Shown here one piece after another: positions 35,395 to 47,512 of a stretch of 64,000 bases of DNA. Under the pieces are notes generated by a model. The model was given only the letters and a program-made list of their open reading frames with translations, did not search any database and was not told the origin of the DNA. Within the stretch, counting starts at the first letter, position 1. The number at the start of each line of letters is the position of its first letter. The stretch is from Pseudomonas brassicacearum subsp. brassicacearum. GTDB taxonomy: Bacteria > Pseudomonadota > Gammaproteobacteria > Pseudomonadales > Pseudomonadaceae. Where the stretch lies: positions 62,001-126,000 of the forward strand of contig NZ_VZPJ01000010.1 in NCBI RefSeq assembly GCF_008801605.1, read 5' to 3'. A program made the translations under genes and the position numbers.

Positions 35395-35619
35395 TTATTT
35401 CAATCGTCGACGCGCACCCACGAACCATGCGAGTAACGGTCCAAACATCATACCAGCGAGAAGCGCCAGGATCACGAAAACCGAGACAGGGAGCTGCGGA
35501 GCTGACCAGCCCAGAAACAGCAGTGCCACCGACTGGTTATTTTCAAGCACGAACAGGACGATAGCTGAGGCCACGAGCAGCGCAAGTACGACAAGGGCCA
35601 AGCGTTTAAAGTTCCGCAT
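35395..35619 (-). CDS. LapA-domain (DUF1049) small membrane protein
   Basis: 74 residues with two membrane helices (about 8-26 and 41-63) and a basic C-terminus ending in RRRLK. The FVLENNQSVALLFLGW segment between helices is typical of the LapA/DUF1049 family, called lipopolysaccharide assembly protein A in E. coli. Located directly after ihfB on the same strand (26-base gap), as in other pseudomonads. Confidence 0.85.
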   Translation of the reverse strand: MRNFKRLALVVLALLVASAIVLFVLENNQSVALLFLGWSAPQLPVSVFVILALLAGMMFGPLLAWFVGARRRLK

Positions 35620-35645
35620 GTGAACTCCTCTGTTTTGGGGCTCTG

Positions 35646-35942
35646 TCAGAGCTCATCCCCCTCCTCCTCATTCACCCGATCCCTGAGCTCTTTACCCGGC
35701 TTGAAATGGGGGACGAACTTCCCGTCTAGGCTGACGGACTGGCCGGTCTTTGGATTGCGACCTACCCGCGGAGCGCGGTAATGCAAGGAAAAACTGCCGA
35801 AACCGCGAATCTCGATGCGATCTCCAGTCGCCAAGCACTGGGACATCTGCTCAAGCATAGTCTTGATGGCCAGCTCCACATCCTTGGATGAGAGTAGCCC
35901 TTGATGGGTGACAATTCGTTCGATCAACTCCGACTTCGTCAT
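35646..35942 (-). CDS. ihfB: Integration host factor beta subunit
   Basis: 98-residue HU/IHF-family DNA-bending protein. The signature RGFGSFSLHYRAPRVGRNPKTG region (about residues 45-66) forms the DNA-binding arm with the intercalating Pro. Acts with IhfA (elsewhere) in nucleoid structure, recombination and sigma-54 promoter activation. It marks the upstream border of the O-antigen locus. An acidic C-terminus (NEEEGDEL) follows the fold. Confidence 0.96.
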   Translation of the reverse strand: MTKSELIERIVTHQGLLSSKDVELAIKTMLEQMSQCLATGDRIEIRGFGSFSLHYRAPRVGRNPKTGQSVSLDGKFVPHFKPGKELRDRVNEEEGDEL

Positions 35943-36078
35943 ATTTTTCCCTTCTTTTTCAAGCAGCTAGGAAAATCGCTTGAAAAGGTTTTAGCATGAC
36001 CGGAGGGATTTGAACAGCCCAAGTATTGACATTCTTCTTGACTCCCCTATTGCCTCTTTCCGCGCAAGCAGGGAGATG

Positions 36079-36357
36079 CTATCGACAGATGACCAGCATC
36101 GTACGAGTCAGATAGCCAGCCGGATTGAAACCAAAGGGATACTGATCTTCATCCTTCGCATCGTCGGATCGGGTAATCACCTTGTAACCAGCCCCCTTGC
36201 ACTCTCTTGCAGCTCTCTTGTGGCACTTCTCCCAGCCGGAACCCAACCCCGAGCAGTCGACCTCGATACCACTGACACCACGCACTGCGTGGGTCTTGGC
36301 ACTCGTAGAGCAAGCTGCCAGCACCAAGACACTCAATACCAGAAAGAGCTTGTTCAT
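36079..36357 (-). CDS. Small lipoprotein of unknown function
   Basis: 92 residues with a lipoprotein signal: hydrophobic stretch then LVLAAC with the lipid-modified Cys at position 16. The mature part contains three further Cys (CSGLGSGWEKC, ECKGAG) and a C-terminal one, suggesting disulfides. +2 residue is Ser, so outer-membrane sorting is likely. It lies alone between rpsA and ihfB; no family name known to me. Confidence 0.75.
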   Translation of the reverse strand: MNKLFLVLSVLVLAACSTSAKTHAVRGVSGIEVDCSGLGSGWEKCHKRAARECKGAGYKVITRSDDAKDEDQYPFGFNPAGYLTRTMLVICR

Positions 36358-36537
36358 TCAGTTCCTTTAGACAGAGGTCCGGATCGATCACTTATACAAG
36401 TCGGAGCCACGCCCTGAATAGATTATTGATCCGCTTCATAAAAGAGACAGCTGGGTTGATGGGTTGGTTTCGCAGTGCCCCGAATCAACGCTGTCATCGG
36501 CAGCGACTTGCAGAGAATCTTGAAATTTCGCAGGCAC

Positions 36538-36567
36538 AAAAAAGGGCGACCGAAGTCGCCCTTTTTC
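36538..36567 (-). terminator. Rho-independent terminator of rpsA
   Basis: On the minus strand the transcript reads AAAGGGCGAC-UUCG-GUCGCCC followed by six or more U. The stable UUCG tetraloop and U run, 17-46 bases past the rpsA stop, make a strong terminator. Confidence 0.92.
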
Positions 36568-36583
36568 TATGGTCTGACAGAAC

Positions 36584-38272
36584 TCAGTTCTGTTTTTCCA
36601 TCTGTGCACGCAGCAGGTCGCCCAGAGTGGTAGGACCAGCAGCAATCTCAGCTGGCTTTTCGCGCAGGCTCTGGATTGCTTCTTTCTCTTCAGCATCGTC
36701 TTTCGACTTGATGGAGAGCTGGATTACGCGGCTCTTGCGGTCAACGCTGATGATCTTGGCTTCTACTTCTTCGCCCTCTTTCAGAACGTTGCGCGCGTCT
36801 TCAACGCGGTCACGGCTGATTTCGGAGGCTTTCAGAGTCGCTTCGATATCGTCGGCCAGAGTGATGATGGCGCCTTTAGCGTCAACTTCTTTCACGATGC
36901 CCTTAACGATTGCGCCTTTGTCGTTCTCTTGAACGTACTCGGAGAACGGATCGCTTTCCAGTTGCTTGATACCCAGGGAGATGCGCTCGCGCTCTGGGTC
37001 AACCGACAGGATAACGGTGTCCAGCTCGTCGCCCTTCTTGAAACGACGTACGGCTTCTTCGCCCACTTCGTTCCAGGAGATGTCGGACAGGTGAACCAGG
37101 CCATCGATGCCGCCGTCCAGACCAATGAAGATACCGAAATCGGTGATCGACTTGATGGTGCCGGAGATTTTATCGCCCTTGTTGAATTGGCCAGAGAAGT
37201 CTTCCCATGGGTTGGACTTGCACTGCTTGATGCCGAGGGAGATACGACGACGCTCTTCGTCGATGTCCAGAACCATGACTTCCACTTCGTCGCCGACTTG
37301 TACGACTTTCGAAGGGTGGATGTTCTTGTTGGTCCAGTCCATTTCGGAAACGTGTACCAGGCCTTCAACGCCTTCTTCCAGCTCAGCGAAGCAGCCGTAG
37401 TCGGTGAGGTTGGTAACACGAGCGGTGACGCGGGTGCTTTCTGGGTAACGGGCTTTGATAGCGACCCATGGATCTTCACCCAGTTGCTTGAGGCCCAGGG
37501 AAACACGATTGCGCTCGCGATCGTACTTCAGAACCTTGACATCGATCTCGTCGCCAACGTTGACGATTTCCGAAGGATGCTTGATACGCTTCCAGGCCAT
37601 GTCGGTGATGTGCAGCAGGCCATCGACGCCACCCAGATCGACGAATGCGCCGTAATCGGTGAGGTTCTTGACGATACCCTTGACCTGCTGGCCTTCCTGC
37701 AGCGATTCCAGCAGAGCTTCACGCTCGGCGGAGTTCTCGGCTTCCAGGACACTGCGACGGGAAACGACAACGTTGTTGCGCTTCTGGTCCAGCTTGATGA
37801 CCTTGAATTCCAGCTCTTTGCCTTCCAGGTGCGTGGTATCGCGCACTGGACGGACGTCAACCAGGGAACCTGGCAGGAACGCACGGATGCCGTTAACGTC
37901 GACAGTGAAGCCGCCTTTAACCTTACCGTTGATAACGCCCTTGACCACTTCCTCAGCTGCGAAAGCCGCTTCCAGAACGATCCAGCATTCAGCGCGCTTG
38001 GCTTTTTCACGGGACAGCTTGGTTTCACCAAAGCCATCTTCAACCGAGTCCAGCGCAACGTGAACTTCGTCACCGACGTTGATGTTCAGTTCGCCAGCGT
38101 CGTTGTAGAACTGCTCAAGCGGGATGAGTGCTTCAGACTTCAGACCAGCGTGAACGGTTACCCAGCGAGCTTGGTAATCGATATCAACGATAACACCGGT
38201 GATGATGGAGCCTGCCTGAAGGTTCAGGGTTTTCAGGCTTTCTTCAAAGAGTTCCGCAAAGCTTTCGCTCAT
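36584..38272 (-). CDS. rpsA: 30S ribosomal protein S1
   Basis: 562 residues with six S1 (OB-fold) repeats; repeats can be followed by the recurring pattern G-x-V-x-x-x-x-D-[FY]-G (for example VKNLTDYGAFVDLGG, VTNLTDYGCFAEL, IKSITDFGIFIGLDG). Binds mRNA and brings it to the 30S subunit. ACAGGAA before the ATG. In E. coli S1 represses its own translation through its leader; the 120-base leader here has a small hairpin (38312-38331). Downstream of cmk as in most gammaproteobacteria. Confidence 0.98.
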   Translation of the reverse strand: MSESFAELFEESLKTLNLQAGSIITGVIVDIDYQARWVTVHAGLKSEALIPLEQFYNDAGELNINVGDEVHVALDSVEDGFGETKLSREKAKRAECWIVLEAAFAAEEVVKGVINGKVKGGFTVDVNGIRAFLPGSLVDVRPVRDTTHLEGKELEFKVIKLDQKRNNVVVSRRSVLEAENSAEREALLESLQEGQQVKGIVKNLTDYGAFVDLGGVDGLLHITDMAWKRIKHPSEIVNVGDEIDVKVLKYDRERNRVSLGLKQLGEDPWVAIKARYPESTRVTARVTNLTDYGCFAELEEGVEGLVHVSEMDWTNKNIHPSKVVQVGDEVEVMVLDIDEERRRISLGIKQCKSNPWEDFSGQFNKGDKISGTIKSITDFGIFIGLDGGIDGLVHLSDISWNEVGEEAVRRFKKGDELDTVILSVDPERERISLGIKQLESDPFSEYVQENDKGAIVKGIVKEVDAKGAIITLADDIEATLKASEISRDRVEDARNVLKEGEEVEAKIISVDRKSRVIQLSIKSKDDAEEKEAIQSLREKPAEIAAGPTTLGDLLRAQMEKQN

Positions 38273-38392
38273 TTTAATTCCTGTTGATTAGGGCGAAGAA
38301 TACGCCCGCCTCCACACCCCAGACGGTGTGGGTTAGTTTCATATAAAGGAAGCACCGCAGGACTATGACTGGTCCCCTGCAGGGCTTCCGGG

Positions 38393-39082
38393 TCACCCGG
38401 CGATATCGCGAATGGCGATCTCGCTCATGATGCGTTGCAACACCTGGTCGATGGACAACTCCGTGGAATCCAGCTGTATCGCATCAGCCGCCGGTTTGAG
38501 CGGGGCTACTGCGCGCTGGGTGTCACGCTCATCGCGTGCACGGATCTCATCTAGCAGACTCGACAGACTAACATCCTCGCCTTTGCCCTTCAACTGCAAA
38601 TATCGGCGACGCGCCCTCTCCTCCGCACTGGCGGTGAGGAAAATCTTCAGCGGTGCATCGGGAAAAACCACCGTGCCCATGTCTCGACCGTCTGCCACCA
38701 GTCCCGGCGGCTCCTGGAATGCGCGCTGACGTTGCAACAAGGCTTCGCGCACCGCGGGCAGCGCGGCGACCTGGGAGGCCCCGGCCCCCACGCTTTCGGT
38801 ACGAATGACGTCGCTGACTTCGTCACCTTCCAGAATGATGCGCTGGAGCTGACCGTCGGCCGCGGCAATGAATTGCACATCCAGATGAGCGGCCAGCGCC
38901 TTGAGCAACTCTTCGTTGGTCAGGTCGACGCCATGGTTCGCGGCAGCGAACGCCAATAGACGATACAAGGCACCCGAATCGAGCAGATTCCAGCCCAGCT
39001 GCCTGGCCAGGATCCCGGCGACGGTCCCCTTGCCCGAACCGCTCGGACCATCGATGGTGATGACCGGTGCCTTGATGTTCAC
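38393..39082 (-). CDS. cmk: Cytidylate kinase
   Basis: 229 residues. P-loop ITIDGPSGSGKGTVAG at the N-terminus; GRDMGTVVFPDAPLKIFLTAS and the LID-type RDERDTQR arginines follow. Phosphorylates CMP and dCMP. The GTG at 39082 is chosen: it overlaps the aroA stop as GTGA with AGAGG seven bases upstream; the frame extends into aroA without family features. Confidence 0.95.
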   Translation of the reverse strand: MNIKAPVITIDGPSGSGKGTVAGILARQLGWNLLDSGALYRLLAFAAANHGVDLTNEELLKALAAHLDVQFIAAADGQLQRIILEGDEVSDVIRTESVGAGASQVAALPAVREALLQRQRAFQEPPGLVADGRDMGTVVFPDAPLKIFLTASAEERARRRYLQLKGKGEDVSLSSLLDEIRARDERDTQRAVAPLKPAADAIQLDSTELSIDQVLQRIMSEIAIRDIAG

Positions 39083-41322
39083 GACTGTGCCTCTTGTGCC
39101 ACTCGAATACCGACCTGTGCGCACAGCGCCAGGAAGTTCGGGAACGACGTCGCGACGTTGGCGCAATCATGGATGCGAATCGGCGCGCTGGCGCGCAAAG
39201 ACGCAACACTGAAGGCCATGGCGATACGGTGGTCGCCGTGACCATGGACTTCGCCGCCGCCAATCGGGCCGCCGTCGATGATGATGCCGTCCGGCGTCGG
39301 CTGGCACTTGACGCCAAGGGCGAGCAAGCCATCAGCCATCACCTGGATACGATCCGATTCCTTGACCCGCAGTTCCTCAGCGCCCGTCAATACGGTGCGC
39401 CCTTCTGCACAGGCGGCCGCCACGAACAGCACCGGGAACTCGTCGATGGCCAGCGGAACCAGAGCCTCCGGAATCTCGATACCCTTGAGTTTAGCTGCTC
39501 GTACGCGCAGGTCCGCCACGGGTTCGCCGCCGACTTCACGCTGGTTTTCCAGGGTGATGTCAGCGCCCATCAAGCGCAGGATGTCGATCACGCCGGTACG
39601 GGTCGGATTGATGCCGACGTGCTCGAGCACCAGGTCGGAGCCTTCGGCGATCGAGGCGGCCACCAGGAAGAACGCCGACGACGAGATGTCGCCCGGCACT
39701 TCGATGTGGGTCGCGGTCAGCTTGCTGCCAGACTCGACGGACGCCGTGGCGCCATCGACCGTGACCGGGTAGCCGAAGCCGCGCAGCATGCGCTCGGTAT
39801 GATCGCGGGTCGGGGCCGGTTCGGTGACGGTGGTCTTGCCTTCGGCGTAGAGACCGGCCAGCAGCAGGCAGGATTTCACCTGGGCGCTGGCCATTGGCAT
39901 GGTGTAGGTCAGGCCCTTGAGCTTGTTGCCACCGCGGATGATCATCGGCGGACGACCGTCGGCGGCCGTCTCGATGACCGCGCCCATTTCCCGCAATGGG
40001 TTGGCGACGCGATTCATCGGGCGCTTGGACAGCGAGGCATCACCGGTCAGGGTGCTGTCGAAGTCCTGCGCGGCCAGCAGGCCGGACAACAGGCGCATCG
40101 AGGTCCCGGAGTTACCCAGGTAGATTGGACCCGGGGCAGGCTTGAGGCCGTGCAGGCCGACACCATGGATGGTCACGCGACCGTGGTGCGGACCTTCGAT
40201 GACCACGCCCATGTCGCGAAACGCTTGCAGCGTCGCCAGGGCGTCTTCGCCCTCAAGGAAGCCTTCCACCTCGGTCACGCCTTCGGCCAGGGAGCCGAGC
40301 ATGATCGAACGGTGGGAAATCGATTTATCGCCCGGTACACGAATACGCCCGCTCAGGGAGCCACCAGGTTGTGCCAGGAAAATCAGATCGTTGGAGTTCA
40401 TAGCGTCCACATAGGCCCGACGGGCCAGGATTTTACTGAAATGCTCGCGGGCCACCCTGGCGCGTGTGAAAACGCCCAGCAATTGGTGCCCGTCCCCTGC
40501 ATCGACCGCGTCGCGCAAGGCGTCGAGGTCGCTGCGAAATGTATCGAGTGTGCGCAGGACAGCTTCGCGGTTGGCGAGGAAGATGTCGTGCCACATGACC
40601 GGGTCGCTTCCAGCGATTCTCGTGAAATCGCGGAAACCGCCGGCAGCGTAACGGAAGATCTCAAGATTTTCATTGCGTTTGGCCAACGAATCCACCAGGC
40701 CGAACGCCAACAGGTGCGGCAAGTGGCTGGTGGCAGCCAACACTTCATCGTGGCGCTCGACCTGCATGTGCTCGACATCGGCGCCCAATTCGCGCCACAA
40801 ACGGTCCACCATCGCCAGCGCGGCTGGATCCGTCTGGTCCAGCGGCGTGAGGATCACTTTGTGGCGACGAAACAACTCGGCGTTGGAGGCTTCCACCCCG
40901 CTCTGCTCGGAACCGGCAATCGGATGGCCGGGTACGAAGCGCGCCGGCATCCCACCGAAAGCCTCGGTGGCCGCACGCACGACGTTGCCCTTGGCGCTAC
41001 CGACATCGGTCAGGATCGCTTGCCCCAGGTTCATGGTCGCCAGACGCGCCAGCAGTTTTTCCATGGCCAGGATCGGCACCGCCAACTGGATTACGTCCGC
41101 GCCCTGGCAAGCGATCGCCAGGTCATCCTCACAGCGATCGACCACCCCCAGCTCCACGGCCAGCTTGCGCGACTGCGGATCCAGGTCGACACCGACCACC
41201 TCGCGGCACAGGCCGCTTTCACGCAAGCCCTTGGCAAACGAACCGCCAATCAACCCCAGGCCGACCACCACCAGGCGACCGATCATAGGGGCAGCAGGTT
41301 GCAGAGAAGTGACATCAACCAC
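39079..41322 (-). CDS. tyrA-aroA: Fused prephenate dehydrogenase / EPSP synthase (TyrA-AroA)
   Basis: 747 residues. Residues about 13-300 are prephenate dehydrogenase with VVVGLGLIGGSFAKGL. Residues about 310-745 are 5-enolpyruvylshikimate-3-phosphate synthase with PGDKSISHR, LGNSGTSMRLL, RVKESDRI and GHGDHRIAM. The two domains act at separate steps of aromatic amino-acid synthesis (tyrosine branch and common shikimate branch). Start is a GTG at 41322 overlapping the hisC stop by 8 bases; an ATG 12 codons later has no good ribosome site. Such fusions are usual in Pseudomonas. Confidence 0.95.
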   Translation of the reverse strand: MVDVTSLQPAAPMIGRLVVVGLGLIGGSFAKGLRESGLCREVVGVDLDPQSRKLAVELGVVDRCEDDLAIACQGADVIQLAVPILAMEKLLARLATMNLGQAILTDVGSAKGNVVRAATEAFGGMPARFVPGHPIAGSEQSGVEASNAELFRRHKVILTPLDQTDPAALAMVDRLWRELGADVEHMQVERHDEVLAATSHLPHLLAFGLVDSLAKRNENLEIFRYAAGGFRDFTRIAGSDPVMWHDIFLANREAVLRTLDTFRSDLDALRDAVDAGDGHQLLGVFTRARVAREHFSKILARRAYVDAMNSNDLIFLAQPGGSLSGRIRVPGDKSISHRSIMLGSLAEGVTEVEGFLEGEDALATLQAFRDMGVVIEGPHHGRVTIHGVGLHGLKPAPGPIYLGNSGTSMRLLSGLLAAQDFDSTLTGDASLSKRPMNRVANPLREMGAVIETAADGRPPMIIRGGNKLKGLTYTMPMASAQVKSCLLLAGLYAEGKTTVTEPAPTRDHTERMLRGFGYPVTVDGATASVESGSKLTATHIEVPGDISSSAFFLVAASIAEGSDLVLEHVGINPTRTGVIDILRLMGADITLENQREVGGEPVADLRVRAAKLKGIEIPEALVPLAIDEFPVLFVAAACAEGRTVLTGAEELRVKESDRIQVMADGLLALGVKCQPTPDGIIIDGGPIGGGEVHGHGDHRIAMAFSVASLRASAPIRIHDCANVATSFPNFLALCAQVGIRVAQEAQS

Positions 41323-42427
41323 GAGCCAGAACCTTGCTCAACGCCTCAAGGAAACGGTTGTTTTCCGCTGGCAGGCCGATGGTGATGCGCAGGTGGTTCG
41401 GCATGCCGTAGTTGGCCACCGGACGCACGATCACGCCTTCGCGCAGCAGCCCCTGGTACACCGGCGCGGCGACACGCCCCAGGTCGACGCAGATGAAGTT
41501 GCCTTTGGATGGAATCCAGCTCAAGCCCAACTCCCGGAACCCCGCTTCCAACTGCTGCATGCCGGCCGCGTTCAGGCGACGACTTTCGGCCAGGTAGGCC
41601 TCATCCTGCAATGCGGCGCAGGCGGCTGCCAGGGCGAAGCTGTTGACGTTGAATGGCTGGCGCACGCGGTTCAGCACATCGGCCACCACGGCGGTGGACA
41701 AGCCGTAGCCAACCCGTAGCGAGGCCAGGCCGTAGGCTTTCGAGAACGTGCGCGAAACCAGCAGGTTCGGGTAGGCCGCGAGGAAATCCAGGCCATCGGG
41801 CAAATCGCTGCCTTCGGCGTATTCGATGTAGGCCTCGTCCAACACCACAAGCACGTGCGCGGGCACGTCTTGCAGGAAGTCGTCCAGGGCCTGGGCATCG
41901 AACCAGGTGCCGGTCGGGTTGTTCGGGTTGGCAATGAAGACCACCCGCGTGTTGGCGTCGATGGCAGCCAGCATGGCCGGCAGATCGTGTCCCCAGTTTT
42001 TGGCCGGGACCACATGGGCATCCGCGCCCACGGCCTGGGTCGCAATCGGGTAGACCGCAAACGCGTGCTCGCTGAACACGGCGTTGAGACCTGGTGCCAG
42101 GTACGCGCGCGCCACCAACTCAAGAATGTCGTTGGAGCCGTTGCCCAGCGTCACTTGGTTCAGCTCGACGCCACAGCGCTCGGCCAGCAGGCTTTTCAGC
42201 GCAAACCCATTACCATCGGGGTAACGGGTCAGCTCGGCCAGTTCGTCGCGGATCGCCGCCAGCGCCTTGGGGCTCGCGCCCAACGGGTTTTCGTTGCTCG
42301 CCAACTTGACGATGCTGGCCGGATCCAGGTCCAGCTCGCGGGCCAGTTCGTCCACGGGCTTGCCCGGAACGTAAGGCGAGAGTTGTTGCACGCCTGGCTG
42401 AGCCAGAGCGAGGAAGTTGCCACTCAT
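41315..42427 (-). CDS. hisC: Histidinol-phosphate / aromatic aminotransferase
   Basis: 370 residues, class I/II PLP aminotransferase. NPNNPTGTWF binds the cofactor ring region, VLDEAYIEYA holds the PLP Asp and Tyr, and SRTFSKAYGLASLR carries the Schiff-base Lys. In this operon position (between pheA and tyrA-aroA) the enzyme probably serves phenylalanine and tyrosine as well as histidine synthesis. Confidence 0.93.
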   Translation of the reverse strand: MSGNFLALAQPGVQQLSPYVPGKPVDELARELDLDPASIVKLASNENPLGASPKALAAIRDELAELTRYPDGNGFALKSLLAERCGVELNQVTLGNGSNDILELVARAYLAPGLNAVFSEHAFAVYPIATQAVGADAHVVPAKNWGHDLPAMLAAIDANTRVVFIANPNNPTGTWFDAQALDDFLQDVPAHVLVVLDEAYIEYAEGSDLPDGLDFLAAYPNLLVSRTFSKAYGLASLRVGYGLSTAVVADVLNRVRQPFNVNSFALAAACAALQDEAYLAESRRLNAAGMQQLEAGFRELGLSWIPSKGNFICVDLGRVAAPVYQGLLREGVIVRPVANYGMPNHLRITIGLPAENNRFLEALSKVLARG

Positions 42428-42440
42428 TTGCTATCCGCCC

Positions 42441-43535
42441 TTAAAGAACTGCCTTGGGGTAGGAACCCAGCACCTTGAGTGCCACTGCTTCCTGACTGAT
42501 TTTCTCCAGCACACCTTTTACCAGCGGATCGCGGTGGTGGCCGACAAAATCGATGAAGAACACGTAGGTCCATTTACCGCTGCGCGACGGACGGGTCTCG
42601 ATCCGCGTCAGGTCGATACCGTTGTCGTGGAACGGCACCAGCAGCTCATGGAGCGCACCAGGCTTGTTGCTCATGGAGACGATGATCGAAGTCTTGTCGT
42701 CGCCAGTCGGCGGCACTTCCTGGCTGCCGATCATCAGGAACCGCGTGGAGTTGTCCGGGCGATCCTCGATTTTCTCGGCCAGGCGAGTCAGCCCATAGAG
42801 GCCGGCCGCCATATCGCCAGCAATCGCCGCCGAGTTCCACTCACCCTTGACCCGCTTGGCCGCTTCGGCGTTGCTCGATACCGCTACGCGCTCGACGTTC
42901 GGGTAATGGGCGTCCAGCCACTTGCGGCACTGGGCCAACGACTGGGCATGGGAATAGATCCGGCTGATGCTGTCGGTCTTGGTGTTCTCGCCGACCAGCA
43001 GGTGATGGTGGATACGCAGCTCGACTTCGCCGCAGATCACCATGTCATGTTCGAGGAAGCTGTCCAGCGTGTGGTTGACCGCGCCTTCGGTGGAGTTCTC
43101 CACCGGCACCACCCCGAAATTCACCGCGCCGGCCGCCACTTCACGGAAGACTTCGTCGATGGCCGCCATTGGCTTGCTGATCACGGCGTGACCAAAGTGC
43201 TTCATGGCGGCGGCCTGGGTGAAGGTCCCTTCCGGACCCAGGTAGGCGACTTTCAGCGGCTGCTCGAGCGCCAGGCACGACGACATGATTTCGCGGAACA
43301 ACCGCGCCATCTCTTCGTTGCCCAGTGGCCCCTTGTTGCGCTCCATGACACGCTTGAGCACCTGAGCTTCACGCTCAGGACGATAGAACACCGGCACTTC
43401 GCCTTCGGCCAGGGAGGCCATCTTCACCCGGGCGACTTCCTGGGCGCAGCGCGCACGCTCGCTGATCAGCTCCAGGACCTTTTCGTCCAGGGCATCGATG
43501 CGCAGGCGCAGCGCCTTGAGTTCTTGCTCAGACAT
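42441..43535 (-). CDS. pheA: P-protein: chorismate mutase / prephenate dehydratase
   Basis: 364 residues: N-terminal AroQ-type chorismate mutase (about 1-90, LRLRIDALDEKVLELISERA), prephenate dehydratase (about 95-275, YLGPEGTFTQAAAMKHFG, and the STEGAVNHTLD region), and a C-terminal ACT domain (GALHELLVPFHDNGIDLTRIE) for phenylalanine feedback. Start ATG at 43535 overlaps the serC stop by one base (TGATG); the longer frame upstream runs antiparallel to nothing useful and lies in serC. Confidence 0.96.
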   Translation of the reverse strand: MSEQELKALRLRIDALDEKVLELISERARCAQEVARVKMASLAEGEVPVFYRPEREAQVLKRVMERNKGPLGNEEMARLFREIMSSCLALEQPLKVAYLGPEGTFTQAAAMKHFGHAVISKPMAAIDEVFREVAAGAVNFGVVPVENSTEGAVNHTLDSFLEHDMVICGEVELRIHHHLLVGENTKTDSISRIYSHAQSLAQCRKWLDAHYPNVERVAVSSNAEAAKRVKGEWNSAAIAGDMAAGLYGLTRLAEKIEDRPDNSTRFLMIGSQEVPPTGDDKTSIIVSMSNKPGALHELLVPFHDNGIDLTRIETRPSRSGKWTYVFFIDFVGHHRDPLVKGVLEKISQEAVALKVLGSYPKAVL

Positions 43536-44620
43536 CAGCCATGTTCCTTCTCGAACTCTGCCATGTAGGCGATCAACGCATTGACGGCGTTGATGTCGAC
43601 GGCGTTGTAGATGGAGGCACGCATGCCACCGACCGAACGGTGGCCCTTGAGGTTCAGCAGGCCACGCTCGTCGGCGCCGGCCAGGAACGGCTTGTCCAGA
43701 CGGTCGTCGGCCAGGCGGAACGGCACGTTCATCCACGAACGATCGGTCTTGTTGATCGGGTTGCTGTAGAGACCGCTGGCGTCGATGAAGTCATACAGCG
43801 TGCGCTGCTTGACTTCGTTGAGCTTGCCGATGGCTTCGACACCGCCCTGCTCCTTCAGCCATTCGAACACCAGGCCGGAGAGGTACCAGGCCAGGGTCGG
43901 CGGAGTGTTGTACATCGAGCCGTTGTCGGCCGCGACCTTGTAGTTGAGCATGGTCGGGCACAGGGAACGGGCACGCCCCAGCAGGTCTTCACGAATGATG
44001 CTGACCAGGATGCCGCTAGGGCCGATGTTTTTCTGGGCGCCAGCGTAGATCATGCCGAAACGGGAGATATCCACAGGGCGCGAGAGAATGTCCGAGGACA
44101 TGTCGGCCACCAATGGCACGTCGCCGGTTTCCGGGATCCAGTTGAATTCCAGGCCACCGATGGTTTCGTTCGGCGCGTAGTGAACGTAGGCCGCGTCCTT
44201 GGACAGGTTCCATTCGTTCTGGCCGGGAATCGCGAAATAATCGTAGGGCTTGGCGGTGGCAGCCACGTTGACGTGACCGTAGCGCGAAGCTTCTTCGATG
44301 GCTTTCTGCGACCAGATGCCGGTATCGATGTAGTCGGCCTTGCCACTTTCCGGCAGCAGGTTCAACGGGATCTGGGCGAACTGCTGGCTCGCGCCGCCCT
44401 GCAGGAACAGCACCTTGTAATTGGACGGGATGTTCAGCAGATCACGCAGGTCCTGCTCGGCCTTGGTGGCAATGGATACGAACTCATCGCTGCGATGACT
44501 CATTTCCATGACCGACAGGCCCTTGCCGTGCCAGTCGAGAAGTTCACCCTGGGCACGCTTCAGGACCGCCTCAGGAAGCGCCGCCGGGCCGGCACAGAAG
44601 TTATAGGCTCTCTTGCTCAC
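43535..44620 (-). CDS. serC: Phosphoserine aminotransferase
   Basis: 361 residues. N-terminal RAYNFCAGPAALPEAVL and the PLP-lysine motif YAGAQKNIGPSG are diagnostic. Makes 3-phosphoserine (and acts in pyridoxal synthesis). GTG start at 44620 with a GAGA site; earlier in-frame codons run into the palindromic element at 44669-44770 and are not family-like. First gene of the serC-pheA-hisC-tyrA/aroA-cmk-rpsA run, all with overlaps or tiny gaps. Confidence 0.96.
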   Translation of the reverse strand: MSKRAYNFCAGPAALPEAVLKRAQGELLDWHGKGLSVMEMSHRSDEFVSIATKAEQDLRDLLNIPSNYKVLFLQGGASQQFAQIPLNLLPESGKADYIDTGIWSQKAIEEASRYGHVNVAATAKPYDYFAIPGQNEWNLSKDAAYVHYAPNETIGGLEFNWIPETGDVPLVADMSSDILSRPVDISRFGMIYAGAQKNIGPSGILVSIIREDLLGRARSLCPTMLNYKVAADNGSMYNTPPTLAWYLSGLVFEWLKEQGGVEAIGKLNEVKQRTLYDFIDASGLYSNPINKTDRSWMNVPFRLADDRLDKPFLAGADERGLLNLKGHRSVGGMRASIYNAVDINAVNALIAYMAEFEKEHG

Positions 44621-44668
44621 ATCCAATCTCGCTCTGATCTGGTGGTCACATAAATCTTGTTCAACACT

Positions 44669-44770
44669 GATCGTTCCCACGCTCTGCGTGGGAATGCATC
44701 CAATGACGCTCTGCGTCATGGGACGCGGAGCGTCCCGAGCGGCATTCCCACGCGGAGCGTGGGAACGATC
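44669..44770. repeat. Nested palindromic intergenic repeat element
   Basis: 102-base element with outer inverted repeats of 29 bases (44669-44697 and 44742-44770, one mismatch), each arm itself a palindrome built on CCCACGCTCTGCGTGGG. Two smaller palindromes with GACGC..GCGTC cores lie between them. The whole could fold like a cloverleaf. It belongs to the common GTTCCCACGC-type repeat of fluorescent pseudomonads. Confidence 0.85.
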
Positions 44771-44813
44771 CTAATGTGCAGTGTCGCAAATTTTCAAACG
44801 AGACAAACAACAA

Positions 44814-44837
44814 GGGGGCGAATCTTCATCCGCCCCC
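44814..44837 (-). terminator. Probable gyrA terminator
   Basis: Seven-base GC arms GGGGGCG (44814-44820) and CGCCCCC (44831-44837) with a 10-base loop, just past the gyrA stop. On the minus strand it is followed by a T-rich but interrupted stretch (TTGTTGTTTGTC). Confidence 0.6.
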
Positions 44838-44848
44838 TGCGTGTCCGC

Positions 44849-47512
<2,664 letters not shown>

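Noticed and set aside
39094..41385. 763-codon open frame antisense to tyrA-aroA, and 452 codons antisense to rpsA
   Set aside because: Shadows of strongly GC3-biased genes; composition is Gln/His/Arg-rich without domains.
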